DNA of 64,000 nt, taken from NCBI RefSeq assembly GCF_000255295.1, contig NC_017030.1, positions 5,456,001 through 5,520,000 on the forward strand. Reading direction: 5' to 3'. The notes beneath the pieces were generated by a model. It did no database searches, was not told the DNA's origin, and worked only from the letters and a program-made list of their open reading frames with translations. Positions 58,649 to 64,000 of this stretch are shown here, piece after piece. Both the position numbers and the translations under genes were made by a program. This stretch comes from Corallococcus coralloides DSM 2259 (GTDB taxonomy: Bacteria; Myxococcota; Myxococcia; Myxococcales; Myxococcaceae). Positions within the stretch are counted from its first letter, which is position 1. Every line of letters begins with the position of its first letter.

Positions 58649-59794
58649 ATGGCGGCCACCGACACGCTTCCAGACCTTCCCATGCCGGAGCTGCTGAAGC
58701 GCGTGGGCTTCCGGCGGCGGCGGCGGGGGTTTGGCTCGGCCACCCAGCTGCTCTGGAACAGGGTGGAGAGCAACGCCTCGCTCCTCGCGCTGTGCCGGCA
58801 CCGCAAGAACCTCACCGACGAGGACGAGACCATCCTGGCGCAATGCCAGGAGAAGCTGGATGCCGCCCGGTGGTGCCTGGACAAGCCCCTGGGGCGCTGG
58901 TCCTTCTCCTACTGGGAGCTCATCCATGAGGTGGACGGGCTGCTCCTGCTGGTGATGCCCGCGTCCACGCTGGTGCCCCGGGCGCTGGAGATCCAACAGC
59001 AGTTCGAGCGCCGGGTGTCGGACTCGCGAGCCCATCTCTGGCTGGGTGCGGACAGGGTGAGCGGTCCTTTGCCCCGGTGCGTGCGCGGGATCACCCGCAT
59101 GGACGCGCCAGGGAGCGGAGCCGCCGATCCCCCGCCCCTCGGTACCGAACAGGATCGCTACTGCCGCAGCGTGCTTCGCGGGGCGCTCGATACAGTCAAC
59201 CAGCAGGTGGACAAGACGTTCTGGCAGCTCTCCATCAATGTCACACTGCAGATCTTCAGCACGCTGCTGCTCCTGGCGGTCTTCGCCATCTCCTTCCTGC
59301 TGCTCTCGCGGGAGCTGATCCAGACCTGGCCGAGTGAATTGATTCCCCGGGGCCTGCTGCTGGTGGGCTTCGCGGGGGCGTCCGGGGCCATCATCTCCAA
59401 CATGCTGTCCAAGGAGCGCTTCGTCGTCGCCACGGGAGCGACGAGCCGCTTCTTCGCCTACCACCTGATGGTGAAGCCCGTCATCGGCGCGTTCGCGGCG
59501 CTGATGCTCCTGTTCCTGGAGCAGTCCCGCATGCTGCTGTCCGTGGACACGCGCACGGGGAGCACCGGAGTGGATCCCAGCCCCGCCCTCTTCCACATCG
59601 TCGTGAGCGACGAACAGGCCGTGTTCTTCACGCTGATGGCGCTGGCGGTCGTCGCGGGCTGGTCCGCGGACAAGCTCCTGGGCTCCATCATGGACAAGGT
59701 GCTGGGCCGGCTCCTCGGCCAGTCGGAGAAGGTGCTGCCTCCGTCCAGCCCCGTTGGGACGCCGCCTCGCCCGCAGGCGCCGACGACGCGGTGA
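58649..59794 (+). CDS. Multi-pass membrane protein, convergent to the deaminase-like operon
   Basis: The protein has 381 residues from ATG 58649 (MAATDTLPDLPMPELLKRVG); the longer frame from 58583 has no support. A soluble N-terminal ~200 residues (ELLKRVGFRRRRRGFGSATQ, LTDEDETILAQCQEKLDAAR, AEIQQQFERRVSDSRAHLWL-like helices) precedes four hydrophobic helices. These are TLQIFSTLLLLAVFAISFLL, GLLLVGFAGASGAIISNML, PVIGAFAALMLLFLEQSRML and AVFFTLMALAVVAGWSADKL. No family is recognised. Its stop is only three bases from the stop of the minus-strand adenosine-deaminase-like gene. RADAR defence loci often carry a small membrane accessory, but this one is on the opposite strand, so the link is conjecture. 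Confidence 0.75.
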   Translation: MAATDTLPDLPMPELLKRVGFRRRRRGFGSATQLLWNRVESNASLLALCRHRKNLTDEDETILAQCQEKLDAARWCLDKPLGRWSFSYWELIHEVDGLLLLVMPASTLVPRALEIQQQFERRVSDSRAHLWLGADRVSGPLPRCVRGITRMDAPGSGAADPPPLGTEQDRYCRSVLRGALDTVNQQVDKTFWQLSINVTLQIFSTLLLLAVFAISFLLLSRELIQTWPSELIPRGLLLVGFAGASGAIISNMLSKERFVVATGATSRFFAYHLMVKPVIGAFAALMLLFLEQSRMLLSVDTRTGSTGVDPSPALFHIVVSDEQAVFFTLMALAVVAGWSADKLLGSIMDKVLGRLLGQSEKVLPPSSPVGTPPRPQAPTTR

Positions 59795-59797
59795 CGC

Positions 59798-62584
59798 TCA
59801 AGCGGACGAGGGGCCATCGTGGCGGGGCACGAGCCTTCGGGCGAAGCGGGCCAGCGCGTCCAGCAGCTCGTCCGCCATGTGCAGGGCGCTGGGGCGCCAG
59901 GGGGCGGTGAAGCGCGCGTCCATGCTCGTCTGGCGGATGGTGGACAGCCACTCGTGCACCACCCGTTCGGAATAGCCCGCGCTGCGCGCCGCCTCGTGCA
60001 GCAGGGAGTATTCGCGCAGGAGGAAGGTGGAGAACGTGACGGGGTCGTCCGCGCCCACCGCGATGGGCACCGGCGGCGGTACGCCGTCCTCCGCGAGCGG
60101 TGGATTGAGCCGCAGGATGGGATGGTTGCGCAGGTCCAGCAGGTTGCCGATGAGCAGGTTGCTGGACGGGTTCACCTCCACGACGGTTCCCCGCGCGCCC
60201 ACGTGCCGGCGCATCGCGTCCTGCACCGACCGGAGCGCGTCCACCTCCGACGCGTCCAGTGGGATGTCCACCAGCTGCTGTCCCCGCCGGAACACGCCCT
60301 CGTCCTCCCGGTAGGCAATGAGCACGTTCCTGACCTGCTCCGCGTTGAGCACCCGGGTCCAGTTCAGCCGGCGGAAGGTGCGGCTGAAGGCATCCAACCC
60401 CACGCCGCCCTCCTCGCGCGCCAGCGGCGGGCACCAGAGGTTGTGCAGCACGTGGTGCGCTTCGGCCAGCACGTGCGGCGCGATGCAGTCCCCGAAGACG
60501 GACTCGGACAGCTCGCGCAGCATGTTCTCCACCCGCTGCGGCCGTCCGGGAGGCGCCTCCGCGGCCAGCGCCGGTGGCAGCCGGTAGTCGCTGTAGAGGC
60601 GCCACTCGAAGACCAGGTCCCACAGCCGGTCCTCGGCCGGCATCATCACCGCGCCCACGGACTCCGCCCACATCCTGGGCTCCACGCCCAGCGCCGTGGC
60701 GTGGCCCAGCCGGCCTCCCGTGCGGTCCAACAGGTAGTGCAGGCTTTCGTAGATGCGGCGCAGGCCTTCCATGAGGTGCCGATAGTCCTCCCCCACGTGC
60801 GACGTCAGCCGGAGCGGTGGAGCCCCCCGGGCCTCCCGCTTCGTCGCGGCACGCGCTGCGCCCCACCGCACGTAGCGGTACAGCGGCGCCAGCACCCACG
60901 TGGGCACGCTCAGCTCGTCCGACGCCACGTCCAGGCCCCGCACCAGCCAGAGCGACAGCGGCACCGCCTTCATCAGGTCCACCAGCGCCTCCACCTGCAC
61001 CGACTGCGCGGCGAAGTAGTCGGAGAACCGTCCACCCAGCCGCACCCGCCCCTCCGGCACCGGCTCCGCGTACGTGCCCATCCCGTGCGCGGGCGGCTGG
61101 CCTTGCGTCCAGTGCCGGCTCGGATCGCGAGCCTTGATGAGGTGCATCACCACGCCGAACTCCGGCGGGCGCCCACCGACGGCGCGCTCTCCCGTTCGGC
61201 CCAGCACGCCCCGCCATGATTGCGTGAGGGAGGCCAGCTCCTCGGCGATGCGGATGGGATCGTTCGCGAGGCTCGTGCGGACCTCCAGCGCGGCGATGGG
61301 TTGTTCCCCTCCGGCCACCGCGTAGGACACCTCCGCGCGCACGGCGCGCAGCGGGCGCTTCATCACGCCCGGACGGCCATAGAAGCGGATGAACCACTGG
61401 AGGCCCGCGGTCAGCGGCCGCTGCACGTAGGCGCGGTAGCTGATGCACCGCACGCGCTGGACCTGCCAGAAGAGGCGGTCGAAGTGCACGTCGTGCATGC
61501 CCGCGTGCTCCAGGCTCGCCAGGTGCTTCAGGCCCGCGCGCACCAGCCAGCGCTCCCCTCCGTTGGGGCTGCTCAGGCGCAACCGCAAGGCGATGGGATC
61601 GCACCGCCGCCACACCTCGTCGAGCGTGGCGGGCGGGTCGACCACGTTTCGGGCCGCCAGCGGATGGAGGTCCTCGTAGAGGCCGCGCAGCTCATCCAGC
61701 GAAGGGAGGAGCTCCCGACGGCCGCGCGAGAGTGCCTCCAGCGCCCGCGCGAGCACGCGCCGCCGCTGCGGCAGCCAGGCCTGCGACTCAGAGAGGCCGC
61801 GCACGAACTCCAGGAGCGGAGGCGTTTCACTGCGCAGCAGGACCTCCGCGAGGACGCAGCGGGTCACCGCGGCCACGATCAACCAGCGCAGCATCACCTC
61901 CGCGTCATCGAAGGGCAGCCCTGGCCCCGCCAGCAGGCGCGGATCCAGCAACGGGTCTCCCACGGCGGAAAGCAGCGAGGCCCACAGCAGTGGGAAGTCC
62001 ATGCCCGCGCCGACGTGGTGGTGGACCTCCGCCACGCCGCGATCCAGCAGGTGGCGCACCAGCAGCGGCGGTTCGATGTCCACACGCGTGGGAGGCGGCT
62101 CCACCGGAACGGCCGCCAGCAGCAGGTCCTCCGGCATCGCGAAGGTGAGCCAGCGGTAATGCGTCAGGGCCTCCACCGCCTCCGCGCCCGTGCCCTGGAA
62201 GATGACGGTGACGCCAGGGCGGCGCTCCAGGTGGGTGTCCGCCAGGTGCCGCAGGTAGTGGAGCATCGACACGGCCTGGCGGGGGGCCTTCCGGTGACTC
62301 GCGTGCCCCCGCGAGGGAAACCAGAATGAGTCGCGCACGGCGATGATCCGGTCCAAAGACCAGCCGCTGGCGTGCTCCGACAGGCTCTTCTCGCACTCGC
62401 GCCAGAGTTCCCGCGTGGGCCCGCCGGCTCCCGCGTCCAGCGACGGCACCAACTCCGTCACCGCCGAACGGAAGGCCCCAAGGCTCGTCAGCGGGAAGCA
62501 GGCCACCTCCGCGCGGACGTAGGCCTCCGGGACGCGGCGCGGGGCCAGGCTGCCCGGGAGTGGGCGCGGGCCCTCGCGGCTCAC
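59798..62584 (-). CDS. Large adenosine deaminase-superfamily protein, RdrB-like candidate
   Basis: The protein has 928 residues from GTG 62584, which overlaps the stop of the upstream gene (GTGA). All adenosine deaminase motifs occur in order. The metal-binding HxH is in AEVHHHVGAGMDFPLLWASL (about 185); the HAGE-like SHVGEDYRHLMEGLRR is near 595; the RIGHG-like GGRLGHATALG is near 626. EVNPSSNLLIGNLLDL (about 800) corresponds to CPxSNxxTG, and GADDPVTFSTFLLREY (about 846) to TDDPxxF. The first and second motifs are ~410 residues apart instead of ~200, and the protein is almost three times a housekeeping deaminase. Such a divergent, enlarged deaminase downstream of another large gene is how RdrB of RADAR anti-phage systems looks. 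Assignment to RADAR is inference. Confidence 0.75.
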   Translation of the reverse strand: MSREGPRPLPGSLAPRRVPEAYVRAEVACFPLTSLGAFRSAVTELVPSLDAGAGGPTRELWRECEKSLSEHASGWSLDRIIAVRDSFWFPSRGHASHRKAPRQAVSMLHYLRHLADTHLERRPGVTVIFQGTGAEAVEALTHYRWLTFAMPEDLLLAAVPVEPPPTRVDIEPPLLVRHLLDRGVAEVHHHVGAGMDFPLLWASLLSAVGDPLLDPRLLAGPGLPFDDAEVMLRWLIVAAVTRCVLAEVLLRSETPPLLEFVRGLSESQAWLPQRRRVLARALEALSRGRRELLPSLDELRGLYEDLHPLAARNVVDPPATLDEVWRRCDPIALRLRLSSPNGGERWLVRAGLKHLASLEHAGMHDVHFDRLFWQVQRVRCISYRAYVQRPLTAGLQWFIRFYGRPGVMKRPLRAVRAEVSYAVAGGEQPIAALEVRTSLANDPIRIAEELASLTQSWRGVLGRTGERAVGGRPPEFGVVMHLIKARDPSRHWTQGQPPAHGMGTYAEPVPEGRVRLGGRFSDYFAAQSVQVEALVDLMKAVPLSLWLVRGLDVASDELSVPTWVLAPLYRYVRWGAARAATKREARGAPPLRLTSHVGEDYRHLMEGLRRIYESLHYLLDRTGGRLGHATALGVEPRMWAESVGAVMMPAEDRLWDLVFEWRLYSDYRLPPALAAEAPPGRPQRVENMLRELSESVFGDCIAPHVLAEAHHVLHNLWCPPLAREEGGVGLDAFSRTFRRLNWTRVLNAEQVRNVLIAYREDEGVFRRGQQLVDIPLDASEVDALRSVQDAMRRHVGARGTVVEVNPSSNLLIGNLLDLRNHPILRLNPPLAEDGVPPPVPIAVGADDPVTFSTFLLREYSLLHEAARSAGYSERVVHEWLSTIRQTSMDARFTAPWRPSALHMADELLDALARFARRLVPRHDGPSSA

Positions 62585-64000
62585 GGGTGATCGTCCGTGG
62601 CCCTGGGGGCCAGGTAGGGCGACATGCCCAGCACCACCTCCGCCAGCGGGTCCCCGTGGTGGTCCACGACCGTGAACCAGGCGTCCACCATGGTGTCGAG
62701 CCAGCTGTAGTAGGTCTCCGACGCGCGCCCGCGTCCCGTGCCAAGCATCCGGCGGAGTGACTCGGCCGCGCTGGAGCGATTCACCGCGTCGCGCACCCGT
62801 TGCTGCCGGAAGGCCGACAGCCGGGGCGCCTGGTTGCCCCAGTCCTTCACCAGGCTTACCCAGCCACCGTCCGCGCTGGGGGCTCCAGGCGGCTGGCGCA
62901 GCAGGCTCCGCCCGTCGGCGGTGAGCGCGTGCTCCGGCAGCACCTGGAGCGGCAGCTCGTCGCGAAGCCAGACCTGCGCCGTCCAAAGGCGATCGTATCC
63001 GGCGCTGTGCTTGTGGATCTGGCTGACGAGCCCCGCCACCGTATCGCGCACCCGCTGTTCATAGCGCTCCAGCGCCGTGGCCAGCTGCGGAGCCCGCAGC
63101 ACGGACACGACGCCGTGGCGTTCATTTCCCCAGTCCCATCTGCCCAGCTCCAGTCCGGCCACGGAGCAGACGTTCTCCACCCACGCGGCCTGGATGAAGC
63201 GGGCGCGCAGGGCAGTGTCCTGCCCGTCCCCCGCGGAGAGGAATCCCCGGGACAGCCGTGCGAGGAATGCGCGCCATTGGGCGGTGAGGATGGCGAACTC
63301 GATGAAGGTGGTCCACGCGGGGGGCGTCCACCAGAACGCAGCCTGGACGAACGGCTCTCCGAGCGCGCGGCCCGCCCAGAGCTCGTGCACGGTGCCCATC
63401 ATCTTCGGGCTCAGCTCGAGGGCCATCAACTCCGCGCTCAGCACACGGGGCCGCTCGAAGAGCATCAGCACGTCATGCAGGATCATGAACCAGCCGGCGA
63501 CGTTCGCGGGCAGCGTGGTTTCGCGACCGGGGTCCTCTGGATCCGCCAGCACCAGCAGCACTTCGTGGAAGCGGCGCAGGTGCACCTCCGTGCTCAGCAC
63601 CCGGGCGTGCGCGCCCGTCCCGTTTCCGCTGGGATCGCTCGGCGGCCCCTGCAGGACGCCGTGGAGGCTGGTGCGCGTGGAGCGGCGGATGGGCTTGCCC
63701 GTCAGGTCCAGACAGACGCGGCCCTGGTCGTCCTGCCGGAGGATGCGGTGGTGGAGCAGCTCGCTGGCCCAGGCCGGCAAGTCGCTCTCGTCGATGGCGT
63801 TGCGGAGCATCTCCGCGGCCACCCGGACCGAGGACTCGCCCTGCTCCTGCGCGCCATTCAAGCCGGTCCCCGCGGCGGACGTTCCGGAGATCAGGACCTC
63901 GCGCCGGACGGAGTGCCAGAGGTCCTGGAGGGTCCGCGCGGGGAGCGTGAGCGCGAGCCTTCCCACGTGGTGGAGGAGCGGCTCGTCCGGGCGCGTTCCG
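62581..64000 (-). CDS. C-terminal part of a large protein upstream of the deaminase-like gene (5' end outside window)
   Basis: The open frame runs from the window edge to a stop at 62581; at least 472 residues are visible. The GTG at 63966 is not the real start, because the frame stays open to the edge (TRPDEPLLHHVGRLALTLPA). The visible part is helical and Trp-rich, with no signal, membrane segment or Walker motif: LQDLWHSVRREVLISG, VAGWFMILHDVLMLFERPRV, AFWWTPPAWTTFIEFAILTA, RLWTAQVWLRDELPLQVLPE, SYSWLDTMVDAWFTVVDHHG-like end. The stop overlaps the deaminase-like start by four bases, so the two work together. If this is RADAR, this gene should be RdrA, whose ATPase part would lie beyond the window. 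The family could not be recognised from the visible part. Confidence 0.7.
   Translation of the reverse strand, partial: GTRPDEPLLHHVGRLALTLPARTLQDLWHSVRREVLISGTSAAGTGLNGAQEQGESSVRVAAEMLRNAIDESDLPAWASELLHHRILRQDDQGRVCLDLTGKPIRRSTRTSLHGVLQGPPSDPSGNGTGAHARVLSTEVHLRRFHEVLLVLADPEDPGRETTLPANVAGWFMILHDVLMLFERPRVLSAELMALELSPKMMGTVHELWAGRALGEPFVQAAFWWTPPAWTTFIEFAILTAQWRAFLARLSRGFLSAGDGQDTALRARFIQAAWVENVCSVAGLELGRWDWGNERHGVVSVLRAPQLATALERYEQRVRDTVAGLVSQIHKHSAGYDRLWTAQVWLRDELPLQVLPEHALTADGRSLLRQPPGAPSADGGWVSLVKDWGNQAPRLSAFRQQRVRDAVNRSSAAESLRRMLGTGRGRASETYYSWLDTMVDAWFTVVDHHGDPLAEVVLGMSPYLAPRATDDHP

Overview
The window is very GC-rich and tightly packed, with dense overlapping antisense ORFs. It looks like the chromosome of a myxobacterium, most likely suborder Cystobacterineae (Myxococcus/Corallococcus relatives). 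The evidence is a myxochelin-type catecholate siderophore locus, a SitA-like polymorphic toxin lipoprotein with its immunity genes, a CorE-type cysteine-rich ECF sigma factor, aspartate/proline repeat lipoproteins, and many stand-alone histidine kinases. No tRNA, rRNA, insertion sequence or CRISPR array was found.

Layout. 1-600: decayed, multiply frameshifted sugar (sorbosone) dehydrogenase-like pseudogene. 0.6-2.75 kb (minus): polyprenyl synthetase, GbsR/MarR regulator and gamma-glutamylcyclotransferase-like operon. 2.9-10.1 kb: MFS carrier, chemoreceptor, dienelactone hydrolase-SnoaL fusion, response-regulator/histidine-kinase protein, and an ornithine-cyclodeaminase-family gene behind a perfect inverted repeat. 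10.1-14.5 kb: TPR lipoprotein, HupE/UreJ protein, DUF4331 protein and Asp/Pro repeat lipoprotein. 14.7-15.5 kb: peptidoglycan-binding amidase with a probable one-base frameshift. 15.6-25.8 kb: heavy-metal island (Cys-rich secreted protein, CzcCBA/CusCBA-type RND pump, CorE-like sigma factor, membrane methyltransferase, second TolC-family lipoprotein, Tat-exported multicopper oxidase). 25.9-30.9 kb: RsbRD/GAF histidine kinase, fatty acid desaturase, PRC-barrel-like protein, and a pair of bacterial PH-domain membrane proteins, the second carrying a one-base frameshift. 30.9-35.8 kb: accessory region with a metalloprotease bearing six identical-length propeller repeats plus a translationally coupled small protein, and a SitA-like toxin with two tandem immunity paralogues. 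35.8-37.5 kb: dihydroxyacetone kinase.

37.6-54.8 kb: complete myxochelin locus. It holds an exporter, the aminotransferase MxcL, MxcC-D-E-F (2,3-dihydroxybenzoate synthesis and activation), the NRPS MxcG with a reductase release domain, a class II DAHP synthase that boosts shikimate flux, the outer-membrane receptor MxcH (with a TonB C-terminal-like domain fused at its N-terminus) and a secreted propeller-like lipoprotein. Three strong Fur boxes (37655, 40439, 50926) mark three iron-repressed transcription units. 54.9-58.5 kb (minus): a repeat lipoprotein and an M19-dipeptidase-like secreted protein with a Cys-rich tail.

58.6-64.0 kb: the most interesting region. A 928-residue protein contains every zinc and catalytic motif of the adenosine deaminase superfamily, spread apart by large insertions. 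It overlaps by four bases the 3' end of another large gene that runs off the window, and it faces a multi-pass membrane protein only three bases away. This resembles a RADAR-type (RdrA-RdrB, with membrane accessory) anti-phage system. The upstream ATPase that would prove it lies outside the window.
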